DNA of 64,000 nt from Diprion similis (taxonomy: Eukaryota > Arthropoda > Insecta > Hymenoptera > Diprionidae): assembly GCF_021155765.1 (NCBI RefSeq), contig NC_060112.1, positions 6,014,001-6,078,000 of the forward strand, read 5' to 3'. Positions 48,826 to 62,237 of this stretch are shown here, piece after piece; the first letter of the stretch is position 1, and each line of letters starts with the position of its first letter. The notes under the pieces were generated by a model that saw nothing but the letters and a program-made list of their open reading frames with translations, searched no databases and had not been told where the DNA came from. Made by a program: the position numbers and the translations under genes.

Positions 48826-51800
48826 GTATAGTACGTCATGTACACTTGGCGGCGTGGATCCCGAAACAGGTGCTATAGATTGTGTGAAGGTTATATTCAG
48901 TGTACACTCTGACTATAGCTTACAGTGTGACAGAACCCAAGCCGTAAAGTGTATAATGAAATTGAATGAAATACATAAGTAAATAAAGTCTGATCTGAAA
49001 AAGGCAGGGTCTCATTCAAGTTATTAAAGCCCACGAATTTGAATTCGATTACTTATCAATTTAATCTTAAGTAATTAGCATTAATTTTTGAATGATGATG
49101 ATATAATAATATATTTATATATTTCTCTAATTGTATTATCGTGATAACAGCATATGTATAATAATAGCTGTAAATAGGGATAATCATATTATTCCATCGT
49201 GGATTTTTTTTTTTTTTTCATTCTTTCCTTTTTATTAATCTTTACTTTTTTAATTTATTTATATCACCGTTTACTTCCCTCTATTCTCCATTCTTATCAT
49301 CGAAGAAACATTGACAGGAAATGATTCGGTATATATATATTTGATTTTCACTTTTTTTCTTTCGTCAAACACTTTTTAATTTTGGATAACTTTCTTGCTA
49401 TTATACATATATAATCGCCGTAATGATTGCATGCATATTTATTCGCCTGTATGCAACTATGTGAATGTATATATGTATACGTTCATAAAATTGTTGAAAA
49501 CTAAAAAGTGATAAATCTGTATGAGCGTAGGTAATAACTTAAGAGAATATAATGCTATTATATATATATTTATACTAAATATATATATATATTTAGTATG
49601 TGTGTATGTATATATTCACATGCACCTTTTCTTGTTAGAACGCAGTTATTACGTAATAAACAATTCATGGCTACCAGCTGTTAATATTATTACTGTTATT
49701 TATTACTATTACTATGAATATTAGTAGGATTATTAGTGATTATTATAAACACCAGTATCGTACCATTATAATCATGTTGTTAAGTAAAAGGAGAAACTCG
49801 TAGATAAATGAAATTTGTTTGATTGGTATGAATGATATTTCAAAGCTTCGTCTCTTCTCGACTTGAACAACTGTATTTGCTTGTTTGACTTCAGTTTATA
49901 ATTTATAAATCAAGGACAATTTGCCAAACCTTAAGGCTTTTAGACTCAAACAAATATTTGATAATAATTTTTGAAAATAAAAAACAAAAACAAAAAACAA
50001 ACAGAACTACTCAATATTTCTCTGCTCACTTATTAACGAATGAAAATTGAAAGTGAAAAAACATTGGGCAAAAACTCAATTGGTAAAGATTTTGATCGTG
50101 AAGGAAAAGTAATCAATGTGACTGAAGTTTATTCTTTTACTCGAACAACATTGAGCATTTCTTTATTCATTAGCCATTCATTATCTTTATTTATTACTAT
50201 TATTTTATTTTTGTTAATATTATTTGTTAAATTTCATTGCTATTACTATTACTACTGTTTTTGTTATTTATGTACAACCATTTTTATATTATATAATATG
50301 ATCTATTAATTTCGGTACAAGTTAGTCAAAATTTTTGTTTTGCTTTATTTCTTCTTTCAACATTTGTTTACGTGTCTTTCTTTTACTTTTTCGTTTTTTT
50401 TTTTTCTGTGCCATTGGTGATGATGTGCGCGTGCATAGAGCCTTATATAAAAATTAGTTTTGATAGAGCTATGTATGTTATTTTGGTGATTACTTATTAC
50501 GAATTACGTTCATATAATTACTATACTAACTTACGTTGAGATCTAGTAGGTCACATAATCTGTCTGCAATATTGGCCTCCTTATCTACGTTTTATTATTA
50601 TATATACGTATATCTATACACATACACATACAATATGTATACGTATACATATATAAATATATCCTTATCACATAGAGGTATATTATTACTATTTTTTACA
50701 CATTTCTCATTTCCTCTAATTGATGCCAATGATTAATTGTTATTTTGTTATTATTATTGTTATTTTTATTCTTGTATTTACAATTACAAATTCACGTATT
50801 ATACATACAGTCATAACACCTAGCCCCTAATAATCAATCGTCGTGCTAATCTCGTTTCATTTATGCATAATTAGGGCTCAACGATTGGATCTCGATATTT
50901 CATTTTTTACTCTCTTTATCCAATAAACGATAATAATCTACTAAAAATCGTTAATATAGTATTAATAATTGATATTATTATTACTTTTATTATTACTTAT
51001 AAGAAAAACCTAACATGCCATTCAAAATTCGCACAAAGTAAAAGATGCAAATCCTTATCCATAGGTATGTATACACAATTGCCTGAAAAAATAGAAGGGA
51101 TTGAAAGAAAAAAATCTAAGAAAAAAAGAGGGACAACCTTAGTTCAAAGTGTAATTCGATTTTTAACGTCACCATACTTTTCATATCTATGCAGAGAGAG
51201 GCATTGCTGGACCACAGAAATTTCCCATGCTCAATTTGTATGTCATAAAAGAATAAGATAAAATAAAATAAAAATTTAAGGTAAAATTATAAATGATTTC
51301 TTTTTTCTATCCTACTACAATAACGAATAATCAAGGCATTATTATTGATATAAATAATATTGTAAATAATTATACTAACAGATTTATAATTTTCCACGTC
51401 CAAGTTGTGTGTGCGAAGAAGGTATAAATTTTCATTCGCAATTAATTATCAAAAATCGTATATTTCATGTCGTAAGTTTAGAAACTTGGAACCCGATCAA
51501 CATTTTTGTAATACGTGAAACTGTGATTTTCACAAGTGTAAAATCACTTTTTGACTTACTGTACATCGGTTACATCATTATTACATAATCGTGATTTGCG
51601 ACAATATAATAAATATGTGTCTGTGTGTGTTTGTGTGTATATTATATAATGTAACCTTTTTTCGTCTTTCATAAATCTGTTTCAAAATTGATTTCGTAGC
51701 TAAATGATTATGGCTCAATTCAATTCTCAATGCAACCTCGGACTTGTTTACATCTAGCACATTAGTCGTAATCTTGTACGCACAGACACAGACGCACACA

Positions 51801-54239
51801 TACTCACAAACACGGACAGAGTATTATGCCTTAATTACATGACAAATTTGTACACCTAAGTTTAAATCTACATTTCTTACATTCTTCCTAATTTCGTGAT
51901 TTCTTTTTTGTTCCTTTTTCAATTTGTTGTTTTTTTCCACTTTTTTTCTCCACCTGTTTGAGCCAAGTGTTACAATTATAACTTGACATATAAAAATATT
52001 ATAATGAAAAGGAGGATGATAAGCGATATCCTTGAACCGACACGATGAACAAATTATTTCCTATCGCGTTCTCTACTGATTATTATTGTTATTTTCTTGT
52101 CTGTTTTTTTCGTTCATATGCAATTTCGCATTTATAATCATCGTTGATAAAGTACTTCCAGAAAAACAAAAAGTAATCTTACCTGTAGCTTAACAGCATT
52201 TTAACGAAAATAAAAAACAATGACAACGAGAGAAGAGAAGAAAAGAAGCAAATGTTAATTTATCATCAAGAAATATAGGTACAACATACCTATAATATAA
52301 AAGAAATTTGACGATAGCAGCATCCTAATTATTATTCGACAATTTTTAAACTTGAACGAGCTTCGCGTTCTCTTTCTCTCCCTTTCTCTGTGGTGAAAGT
52401 ATGTAAAGGGATATTAGTATTAGTAATTTGTTTCGATAACGTAACATTACTATTTTTCGTGTATTTCATTTTTTTCTTTTTATTCGTTTTTTGTAACATA
52501 TTAAAAACATTGATCGTTCTAAGTCTAGATACTAAACTTTTAATTCCTCGTAGTAACAATCTCTACGAACATCGTATGTCTCTGTGTGTGTGTGTGTGTG
52601 TATATATATGCATAATAATGTTAATGTATATGCTACCATATTATCTTGCGTTTATGTTGCTTCATTTATTGAAATATTCTTCTTTTTCTTTATTTATTCT
52701 CTTTCAAATATAATACCTGTATTTATAGACGTTGTGGTACACCTACTATATTACTTCTGTCATCGGTGTCACGAAGTGGTTCAAAGATGAATTAAATTAA
52801 ATCGTAAGAAAAAAAGAAAGAGAAAAGAATAAATTATTATCATGATCAACTTTATTTTATTACTTCAACGTGAAGGCAATTCAACGATGAATGTAAATTC
52901 CCTTTTGCCATGATACCTTGTTGCACGCAACGTACTACGGTAGATTATGCTTGTCGGTAGAAATACATCTTAGTATGCTGCTGTTCAAATATCAAGAAAG
53001 ACTATGTAGACTTCACAATTTCGCAAAAAGTTAACGAGAAAAAAAAATAAAAATATTTTCATTGTACACAAGTTGAATAATTTAATAATACAATAATTAT
53101 ATACTTAGGGGCAGAAGGGAGGGCCATTGAGAACTATATTTTTATGCATGGACCTATAAAGTGTATAATGTTTGTCTCGCTAAGCCACTATAGAGAATAA
53201 GAAATTTATCATTCAATTATTTCAAATACTTTAATAAAAATTAATCCCTCGAGTAGTATGTAATTGCGTTTTCAAAAAACAACGTCTGAACTTTGCCCAA
53301 AAACCAAATAACTATGACTTGTCTACAAACATGATTTTTTTTTTGTACTTTTTAAAAAGTTTTTGTCGTGTTTTTGTCAATTAAACAATTTTTTTTTTTT
53401 GCTTCTTTTTTTTGCGATTTTCCCGTTTTTCCTTTTCCTTTATTCTTGTCAGGGATCTATGCTATGTGCAACTTGTAAAACGCAGTATAATATACATGCG
53501 TATATATTTCTTTCTTTTTGCCTCATTTTCTCAGTTTGTTATCGAAAGTTATACAACAGTTAGTAGTATCGACCTTGAGATTATCATTTCTTTTGTTTTT
53601 CATTTGCTTTTGTTTTCGATTGTTACTATAATAATATCTGTGTAACAATTTCTGATCGAGCTTATGTTATTATTTTAACATTATCATCATTATTATTATT
53701 ATTACTAATAATTTATACAACGCGGCAGTATTACCCAATTGTTTTTTACGTTTTTTTTTTTTCTCATTTGCAGTTCACACCAGTTTACTGGATATTATTT
53801 TACTGGCAAAACAATATAAATATCGTAGGACAAGAGATCAACGATCGTATTATTATTACTATTATTATTGTTTAGTTTTTTTACGCGTTTATAATTTTTT
53901 TTTCTTTACTTTTAATCATTATTTTTATAATAATTGACAACACTGTTGAAAGTGATTTGATGAAATTTCTCGTCGAACGTTTTTTTCTTCCCCATAACTT
54001 GTTGGAACGTTGAAAAAGAGGATATTTAACTTCCCGATAACTACGTTCACAATTATCAAATTCACAAAACTTTACTGCCTCATATGTTAGCGTATAATAA
54101 TATTATTGAATAAATGTTACTGACTTAACAAGCCTACTTAGTTTGTGGATTACAAGGAGCGTTCACAAATTGAGAAATAAATCTGCGATGAAAATCATTA
54201 GTAAATGGCTAATAATTATAGATATTATACACATATACA

Positions 54240-54243
54240 CATA

Positions 54244-54283
<40 letters not shown>

Positions 54284-54314
54284 CGTATGTACGTATATAT
54301 ATAATTATTATATA

Positions 54315-54346
<32 letters not shown>
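54240..54346. repeat. Compound AT/GT dinucleotide repeat
   Basis: Long TA runs interspersed with CA/TG and GTATGTATG units. It can form hairpins and is hard to assemble. Confidence 0.85.
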
Positions 54347-54498
54347 TAATAGGCAGAGCAATTTATCTACGTAATCTTACCATTGATTATTCATGACTGA
54401 ATGTGGAAAAATATAAAACTTAACTAAATGTACACAACGTCATCGCGCTATCAAGACTTTTACGCACGTAATAATGCTCTTTCTTCGTGGTATCGATG

Positions 54499-54531
<33 letters not shown>

Positions 54532-54535
54532 ATAA

Positions 54536-54613
<78 letters not shown>

Positions 54614-54614
54614 C

Positions 54615-54679
<65 letters not shown>

Positions 54680-54811
54680 AAGTAGTAGTAGTGGTGGTAG
54701 TGGTAGTAGTAGCAGTCGTAGTAGTAGTAGTAACAGTAGCAGTGGCAGCAGTAGTGGTAGTAGTAGTAGTAGTAGTAGTAGTAGTTGTAGTAGCAGTAGT
54801 AGTAGTAGTAA
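54499..54811. repeat. GTA trinucleotide array, about 310 bp
   Basis: Around one hundred GTA/AGT/TAG units, mostly perfect on the left and interrupted on the right by AGC, GGT and AAT variants. The three plus frames read Ser, Val or stop, and the minus frame reads Leu. No real gene uses them. It lies about 0.7 kb beyond the fs(1)h stop codon, so it may be transcribed as part of its 3' untranslated region. Confidence 0.95.
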
Positions 54812-55490
54812 TAGCCGCATCATAAGCAGCTCGTTAAAATTCATCATCTGTTTTCCGCGATATTCTTTGTTTTGTTTTGCCTTTCGTTTTTTTTTATCTT
54901 CAAAATTTACATAAAGTACAAACTTATGAAACCAGAAAATTTAACACAATAATAATATATAAGTCAGTATAGAGTCATATTATCCAAGTATGTCGTAAGT
55001 ATATTTTATCTAATTACATGATGGTCACACTTTTGGTGTCCGCATTGATTACACAGTCACCTCGTCACACTCACCGTTTCCTCCTCTCTACCAAGTTTTC
55101 AGAAGAAAAAAAAACATACCAACATCTTCCGAGAGACAATTATTTTAAATATAACTTTCGTTGGAATGTCCCAACTGCACCAACACTTGAAGTAACACAC
55201 AATATAAGTGCACTATTTGTCTCTGTCTCCTTTTCTATCTCCCTTCCTTTTTTCTGTCTTTTGTTATCCTCGTAGGATAATTAACAACATTATATATTAA
55301 CACCATTTTTGTTGTACGACCTCTCAGCCCCAGAAGGAAACAGGAACAGCACAAAAAAAGAGATGCGGAAAAGTGTGTGTATATATATAAATATATATAT
55401 ATATATATACATGTATGTGTATATAATGAAACACCGCACCAAAGTCCTGCCCAGCTTAAACAACATTGTCACGAGCAGCGCGTTGCAACA

Positions 55491-55556
55491 TTATAAGGAT
55501 TCTTCAAATGCAGCCATTAAGTCACTCTGCATATTCATGTCTATTTGACCGGCCAT
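55491..55556 (-). CDS. fs(1)h: fs(1)h last exon: C-terminal P-TEFb-interacting motif
   Basis: A 66-bp exon after TTTTTTTACAG encodes 21 residues beginning M-A-G-Q-I-D-M-N-M-Q-S-D-L and ending A-A-F-E-E-S-L before TAA. Position, length and sequence match the C-terminal motif shared by BRD4 and long fs(1)h. It is the strongest diagnostic of the gene and isoform. Confidence 0.93.
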   Translation of the reverse strand: MAGQIDMNMQSDLMAAFEESL

Positions 55557-58500
55557 CTGTAAAAAAACGAACCAGCGTTGCTAACATGCGAATTCAACTG
55601 TACAACTTTACGATATACCTGAAGGCCTTTTCATAGTGGCCACTAAAAGTAAAAGCGAGTGGAAAATATTTCCACACCTTTCGTGACCGGATTACAATTT
55701 TGTCCCTGACTGAAATTCAAACCAACAGCAGTGCGATCAGGGTATGTTTAAGAAAGGGATCTCAGAATCAATAGATAATAAAAAAAACACGTCTATGAAC
55801 TAATCAGTGGTCGTCAAACCAAGCACGTGTCACGAAAATGTTTCTTAGCATTCTGCTTCTCCATGAGCGAAACTAGATTCTTTCTCGTTCCATATCACTA
55901 CAAAATTCTCTGAATAATTAGAAAAGATTCCTTGACTTCCAGCCACTACGTCTATCAGCTCGAGCAAAGATTTAAAAAAATATGCTCACCGCTTCTCTTC
56001 TACGTCGTTCCTGCTCGCGCAACCTCTGTCTTTCTCTTTCGGCAGCTGCCTTGTCTTGACCGGAAGAGTGCCCTGGACTACTGCTGTCGGTGTCGACAGC
56101 AGCCTTGACTTCTTCCGCTCTCGTTGTAGCCACCAGGGTAGTCTGTGGGTCGACGACAGTTTTCCTGACCTTATCGAGATTGTCTTCTTCCTCTCGTTCT
56201 CTTCTTCGCTCGTTTTCCTGCCTCAATCTTTCTCGCTCTGCATGCTCCTTCTGCTGCTGCTGACGACGCACTTCTTGTTGCTCAAGTAACGCTCTTTGCT
56301 GCAAGTCGGGTGTTTCGTGCAAGTATTGAAATTTAGGTGTACACTTTTCTTCCCAAGTAAAAATCCACATCTATGGACTAATCAATATACTAACCCTGTC
56401 CTGTTTCTCCTTGGCTTGTCTCTTGAAGGCTTGGAAAGTATCCCTTGCAGTGCTTTTCATACTAGTTCCAGCTGCAGATTGGGGACTCGATGCTTGCGCC
56501 AAAGAAGACCAGGACGATGGGTTTTTGACGTTTGGCTCCACGGTCTGAAAGGTGATTATTAGTCATGAGAAATAAGTGTCAAGAGAGACCAACCATATCA
56601 ATTTGTCTAAAAAAACATCGGTCAAACCTTATTCTTAAAAGTCGAAGCGAAAGTTGTAGCTGGATTCTTGGAGTCCGGTGGTGTCATCTTTTTTTCGGTA
56701 ACATGTTGCGAGCCTGAGTGGTTGCTCATCGGTTGCATTCCCATAGCAGTCATCTCTGCAAACAGAGCTCCCGCTAGAGCGCCAGTATCGATGTGAATTA
56801 TTAGTAAAGCAGTTAGTGGGCGTCTTCATTTTATTTTTCATTCGTTAATCAGGGATGGTACGCTTTTTGGAATCTAACAATTCCCTGAATTTGAACAAGC
56901 ATTCCAGACGAGAATATGATTTTTCAAAAGATGAACCTCTTAGTAATAACACATTTTCAAAAAAATTACATCACTTTTAATGTCCCAATGATATATAAAT
57001 AAAATACTTTTAGTTTATACAATGAAAAATTTGCATCGTGTGACCGATTTTAATAAACTAGGGCTTATTTTGTGGGTAAATTAATTTTCTGCAAATTACA
57101 TAATTACATTTTGGATGAAAATGAAGTGTTTCTTTTATCAAAGCATGTGATTACACTTTATCACTTCCTGATAACGGTTTTTTTTTTTTTTTTTTTTGAT
57201 CAACTGAAAAGCCAAATAAAAAATATGACTATTGGTTTTCAGAGAACTCATTTACGAACAAAATCAGCTGTAGTATATTTATATCGTTCAAACGATGTAA
57301 CTTTCCCATTGTAGAAATGATCCGATAATATGATCTCATCGAGATCATCAATAATGGTGTTATTGTAAGTGAGATTAATGGTTATTTAAATTTTTTTTTT
57401 GTGGTAAGAGAATATTGTTTCTACTAAATTCACCTCGATTAACTTCAGTTACTGTTTCAAACGTTATTATATTTCCAGCGTGATAACTCTTTGAGTGGAC
57501 ATTTGATACATCCTCGAGAAACCCCCTGATTTTTCCCAGTCTTTCAAGTTTTCCCTGTGCGTGCTAACTCTGTACTTCATTTTCATTTTTTTTTTTTTTT
57601 TCTTAACATCGATGCAAGCATGCTAATTCAACGACAGTCACAGAACATTGCGTTAAGACGAAACATCGCTAAAAGCACAGACAACGACAAGTTCGTTTCA
57701 ATTCAAACTTACCATCCATAGTTTTCTGAGGTATTTGCGGTTGTGACATAGCCAAGGGCTTCTCTTCCATCTTGATTGGCAATGGAGGAATATGCACGGG
57801 CATGTTAACCATAGGCACAGGGTCAAAAATTGACCCCATCGCCATGTTGCCTATACCCATCCCCATGTTCATTCCGGAGACGCCGTTGTTGTTCAACATG
57901 TTGGGAGGTGAACTCTCCCGTTTGATATTGGCAAAGCCGTTCGAGTGTTGCTGGGACATTGTCATATTGTGTGTGTTTGGTATACTCGTCATAGACGATG
58001 TCGTGTTTATCATATTGTCCAGCGCATTGTGAATAGAAGAATGCGATAGGTGCGATGCGAGACTCTGTTGCAGGTTCATGTTCAAATTAGCCATGTTTAT
58101 ATTGCTCAAATTGAGATTAGACCCCATACTCGACGTCATCATGTTTACAGGATTTTTCATATCCGGCATTAAACTCAGCGTATTGTTGACCGTTGTCGAT
58201 GGGGGCTGAATCATGTTCGACAGCGTCTGTTCCAAGGCCGTCTGCGTTGTAGGCACGGATGCTGCGTGGGAAGATCATATCGTGTTTTGTTTCTCATACT
58301 CATACATTTTTACAATACCTAATCAATGATCTAATACTATGATCATAAGGAACACCTATCGCAGGACAAACCATTTTCTGAGTTCGAGCCGTTTACAGTC
58401 AGTGAACTTACCATACCAAGGTGTTCAGGATCGCTGATTCCAAATTAAGCTTTCAAATTATGAAATATAAGATCACTGATTCAATACAGCAGCTTAAGTC

Positions 58501-60902
58501 TGCCACATTTTAACAGCTTAAACTAAAAAACAGTTGATCTCTGAACAGGTGTTTACAGGAACTTTGGATCATGGAATCCGATAAGATATTAATTGTTTCA
58601 AGAGTGGCATGTTTTTATGCTGACTCTTAGGAAACGATAAAAGCACCGTTCCTAATCGGTAAAATAAATTTTCTCAATGTATTTAAATGGGGAAGAAAAA
58701 AAATAAAATAACAAGAGCGTCAAAACCTCGTTACTGTTTAGGTACCTAGTGTATTGAAAGGCTGGAGAAGATCCGTCTGTTGATTTAGCCCTGTCCCATC
58801 AGTAGTCACAGAGGACGTTGTGTTCGGATAGGAACTGACCGGCGTTTGGGGCTGAGTCAACTGTGCTTGTGCCTGAGCGACGACAGGCGAGGTCACAATG
58901 CTGCTGGTATTTGTCGGTGTTACACTAGGAGGCGGCGTGGGTACAGACACAGACGGCGTCGGTGGGTTCGACGTGGTCAAAGGAGGTGTGGGCTTCTTTG
59001 TCGGGGCAGCGGTAGCCAGTGAGATTGGGCGGGGTGGCTGTGCCGGCATTGAAGCGTGACTAGCTACAGGTATTCCTTGATTAGCCGTTACCGGAACCAC
59101 TGCTATTGGCTGTGCGGCAGTGCTTCCTGATGGAATCATAGGTGAAATCAAATTCAATTCTCATCACCTTGTTACATAGATTTGAGTTCAAATTCCACAT
59201 CATTTGTGAGTCGATGCATCGTTTAGAGACGTTAGGAGCAGTCACTAAATGAAGTGTGAAATTTTTATGATGTTTTATGATACTCGATTGACACATTTAT
59301 GTAATATTTATATATGTATATATGACATATTTATGTATGTATTTCATTCTGCTAATTTACTGATCTTGAAGATGAGTAATAATAAATTCTTGAATTGCAG
59401 AAATGGGTAGAAATGGAAATGCAGAAGCATCAGAAACTGGAAAGGTCGTAGTATTGAGTTTGCAAAGATGCTTTAACTTATTACCAAAGGATTTTGAAAT
59501 ACAGAAAACTCAGAATGAATAAGAATATGTCAAACCGAAACATAGTATGTATGTGTGACTTTTCTATTTGCTAATCTTTCTAAATTTTTTTTTCCAGTCC
59601 ACAGAAATGTACGACATTAAAAGGTCAAAATTGATATTAAATATCAATAGTTTATTGCTTCTTAGAGTTATACACTTTATAGCGAAGAGTGCGAATTACT
59701 ACACATAACAGTACATAAGATAGCACAAAATTTGAAATTAAAACTCAAGTCAGAGGCATTTTTTTAAAATTAATTCTATTATGATTTTTATACTAGTTTA
59801 GCCATTTAGCCAGAGTTCAAATTTTAAACTCTCAATCTAAACTCGACACTAATTCTCATATTGACGTAATTGGTATTTTTAATGTTTCATATCAATTCAA
59901 AGATTCTGTTACTGTGTTATATGTATTACGATGTTGAAATAATTGCTATAAAGTGCACAAGTTTGCGAAATTAAATATGGTCATTCACGTTTCGACTTCT
60001 TTGAAAGGCCCAGATCATATAAACTATTTCAGAAAACCCAAAACCACGACTGTATCTCAATTTTCAAGAGGTGAAAGTCAAAAGAATTCTAAACGAAGCC
60101 TCAGAGTAATACAATTAAATGTTGCAGTTAAGATATGTATTGAAAAATGTTAGTACCATTGAACCTACCTTGTTCAGTAGGTATACTGTTGGGTTGAGTT
60201 ACGGCAGGTTTAGAAGTTGGTACGGTCGTGTTTAACGGCGGTTGACTATTGACCAGCAGCCCACCGGTACTGTTCAAACTGGATGCCTACATATTGTTTT
60301 TCCTCATTATTAAATTTTCGGCTATAAAAATATCTCGAATAATCTGACAAATTGACCTCACATCGAGTTTCCAATTTATTGTCTCATTGACGTGTATTAA
60401 AATTGTGAAACCCAAAGAGAAATAACTGATCGCCAATCTAACTGTGTTGAAATTATTCAAGTACTTCAAAGCAGAAAGTTTCACAGTGAAAAACTACACG
60501 AATATTCTAGTTTAGGTGCGTTTAAAAACATCAATCCCCACAAACAAATAATACAATGTTTTGTGTTTTTTAAATCATTCAATAAACTTCGAAATATGTA
60601 CTATACTGCACTATATAAACATTCCAGGTTTGCTATTTAGATCATCGGAAGTGTGTCCCATTTTGTCAAACAATAAGAATATGATAAAAAGTGTGAAATC
60701 TTGAAAAATTCTTCCCTTTATCTCTACTGAATCCAATCTTATAATGCAAATAAAAATTTTAGCGCGTAAAGCAAATCCTTGATTAGGACACGTCACCTCC
60801 GATATATTCATAATCTTACCGTCGTAGCAGGAGGCGCTGAATGTGCGGTAGCAGTCGCATTTTTCTTGGTTTTCTTTCTGGGTGGACGATTAGTAGAATT
60901 TC
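55491..60902 (-). CDS. fs(1)h: Female sterile (1) homeotic / BRD4-like BET protein, C-terminal part of the long isoform
   Basis: BET proteins bind acetylated histones and promote transcription elongation; the long isoform's C-terminal motif recruits P-TEFb. Minus-strand coding exons are 60902-60820, 60286-60169, 59126-58746, 58261-57713, 56755-56628, 56544-56395, 56298-55990 and 55556-55491. All have GT-AG borders and joined phases, giving 593 C-terminal residues. In order they encode a basic segment (N-R-P-P-R-K-K-T-K-K), Ser/Thr/Pro/Gln-rich linkers, an Asn/Met-rich region, the conserved K-N-P-S-S-W-S-S-L-A-Q block, an Arg/Glu/Gln-rich coiled-coil-like stretch, and the end R-R-R-E-A then M-A-G-Q-I-D-M-N-M-Q-S-D-L, closing with an acidic-aromatic tail as in BRD4. 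Both bromodomains and the NET domain are absent and must lie upstream, beyond 64000. Confidence 0.92.
55990..56298 (-). CDS. fs(1)h: fs(1)h charged helical exon
   Basis: Encodes 103 residues dominated by Arg, Glu and Gln (R-R-Q-Q-Q-Q-K-E-H-A-E-R-E-R-L-R-Q-E-N-E), interrupted by a Ser/Asp-rich linker and ending R-E-Q-E-R-R-R-R-E-A. The BRD4 C-terminus has a comparable charged helix just before the final motif. The acceptor chosen is TTGCAG|CAAAGA, in phase with the exon before. Confidence 0.88.
56395..56755 (-). CDS. fs(1)h: fs(1)h exons with the SSWSSLAQ block
   Basis: Exon 56755-56628 (M-T-A-M-G-M-Q-P-M-S-N-H to T-F-K-N-K) and exon 56544-56395 (T-V-E-P-N-V-K-N-P-S-S-W-S-S-L-A-Q to K-E-K-Q-D-R). 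The second corresponds to the conserved Lys-Asn-X-X-Ser-Trp-X-Ser-Leu segment of BRD4 and long fs(1)h. Confidence 0.9.
57713..58261 (-). CDS. fs(1)h: fs(1)h Asn/Met-rich linker exon
   Basis: A 549-bp exon encoding 182 full codons rich in Asn, Met, Ser and Thr (S-N-L-N-L-S-N-I-N-M-A-N-L-N-M-N), with one I-K-R-E-S-S-P motif and a Pro-rich end. Presumed disordered. Acceptor CCACGCAG|CA and donor GATG|GTAAGT keep the frame with both neighbours. Confidence 0.87.
58746..59126 (-). CDS. fs(1)h: fs(1)h Pro/Thr/Ser-rich linker exon
   Basis: Encodes 126 full codons rich in Pro, Thr, Ser, Val and Gln (for example P-P-T-P-S-V-S-V-P-T-P-P-P-S-V-T-P), ending F-N-T-L. It enters and leaves in phase 1. Low-complexity linkers of this type separate NET and the C-terminal block in long BET proteins. 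Confidence 0.87.
60169..60902 (-). CDS. fs(1)h: fs(1)h basic segment and linker exons
   Basis: Exon 60902-60820 encodes N-S-T-N-R-P-P-R-K-K-T-K-K-N-A, a basic patch, then an Ala/Thr/Pro run. Exon 60286-60169 encodes A-S-S-L-N-S-T-G-G-L-L-V-N onward to P-T-E-Q. The upstream exon must end in phase 1 with a G, and none fitting was found before the window edge. Confidence 0.83.
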
Positions 60903-61640
60903 CTGTAATAAACGTGACATGCATCTATCTCGAAAATAAAATGTGTGCCATCGCACTAAATTCGTTTCTGTAATATCTCTTAACGGTGAGTTTTAATTAA
61001 ACGTGGAGCTAGCGGCAATGCCAAGAACAGTGCAGAGAGGATACCAGCCATAAAAAACTTTGGATCGTGACGATAAGTAGAATAAGAAGAAGAAAAATCA
61101 TATACATACATACATACATATACATATGTATTATTAAACAACACCAGTATTATATTTTCTAATAGATTTTATTTTCATATACTTATATAATAATTGTATC
61201 ACTGTGTACAACAATGGATTTTTTTTTTTTACTTCCTTTTCTTGTTTTTCTTTTTTCAATTTAAATATCTCAATCATACGCTTTATTTTTTTATTAATTT
61301 TTTCTTATTCGTGGACTTTCATTTTGAGGATGTGTATTTTTATATATTTTTTTTCATATGTTTATTTGTTTTTCATATTAAAAAAATCTTAATGCATAAA
61401 ACGATTCTCATCTACCGTGTGTATATATGTGTGTATGTATACATACACACACATATATGTAATGTTCATCAAATTCGGTCGTTATAAGTTCATTCATTCT
61501 TGAATAGGATTTATTTATTCATTTATGCATGTATATACATATACATATGTTTTGAAACATACATATACACGTGGTATGTAATTGTTATATGAACAAATAC
61601 AATTTATGTGTGCATATGTATGTTCCAGTTCTGTTCTTTT

Positions 61641-61649
61641 ATAATGATA

Positions 61650-61680
<31 letters not shown>
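61641..61680. repeat. ATA microsatellite
   Basis: Imperfect ATA/ATG array in the fs(1)h intron. Confidence 0.85.
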
Positions 61681-61681
<1 letters not shown>

Positions 61682-62200
61682 TATAAAACGCTGACTACAG
61701 AAAACCATCAAACTCTAGTAATTTCTCATACAAGTATAATAATAACTAATAATTATCAATTAATAATAGTAATGACAACAGGGGCAGAGTGGGGGTTAAT
61801 TAATGTAAATAAAAGTCACATAAATGGTACAAATCTGGGGATTTAACTTAAATGTGGAGATGATAACAAGAGTGAGATGCTCGTAAACCTCGGTAAGCAT
61901 TTTTATATATCAGTTATGATTAGCACAACACTGAGATCGATGGCTTTTGCGTACCCCTTAGAATACATTGTGTCTATAACAATTTATCATTAAAACCGTC
62001 GTCGCCGTTCAACATCTCCGTTTTCATAATTGAATATCTCTTTACTTCGAGTTCTTTCTTTTTTTTCTTTTCCTGTAAATTCATACATTATATGTATGCC
62101 CTGTTACGGATATGCGTGTGTGTATATGTGTGTGTATCCATAATTAATACGCAACGAGATATCGCTGAAGTGAAAATACTGTTATAAACGAGAGGAATAT

Positions 62201-62201
62201 G

Positions 62202-62237
<36 letters not shown>
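62201..62237. repeat. ATA microsatellite
   Basis: About twelve ATA units followed by ATCT/ATCC tetranucleotide-like sequence to about 62285. Confidence 0.85.

Larger units (their letters stand above)
46904..55490. other. About 8.6 kb without a supported coding region
   Basis: The first 250 bp upstream of MetAP1 are relatively GC-rich and probably carry its promoter, without a TATA box. Next come a tandem duplication (47876-48270) and an inverted-repeat element (48479-48825). From about 49 kb to 55.49 kb the DNA is strongly AT-rich with TA and GTA arrays. Part of it is probably the 3' untranslated region of fs(1)h, with minus-strand AATAAA candidates near 52.69 and 52.85 kb. Frames here are repeat-derived or chance. 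Confidence 0.5.

Noticed and set aside
49556-49606. Perfect AT-rich hairpin resembling a small-RNA precursor
   Set aside because: It is built from TA dinucleotide repeats and a short palindrome with no conserved mature-like sequence, so it is expected by chance.
54440-54914. Long polyserine, polyvaline and polyleucine reading frames on both strands
   Set aside because: They are translations of the GTA trinucleotide array in different frames, with no start context, domain or splice signals.
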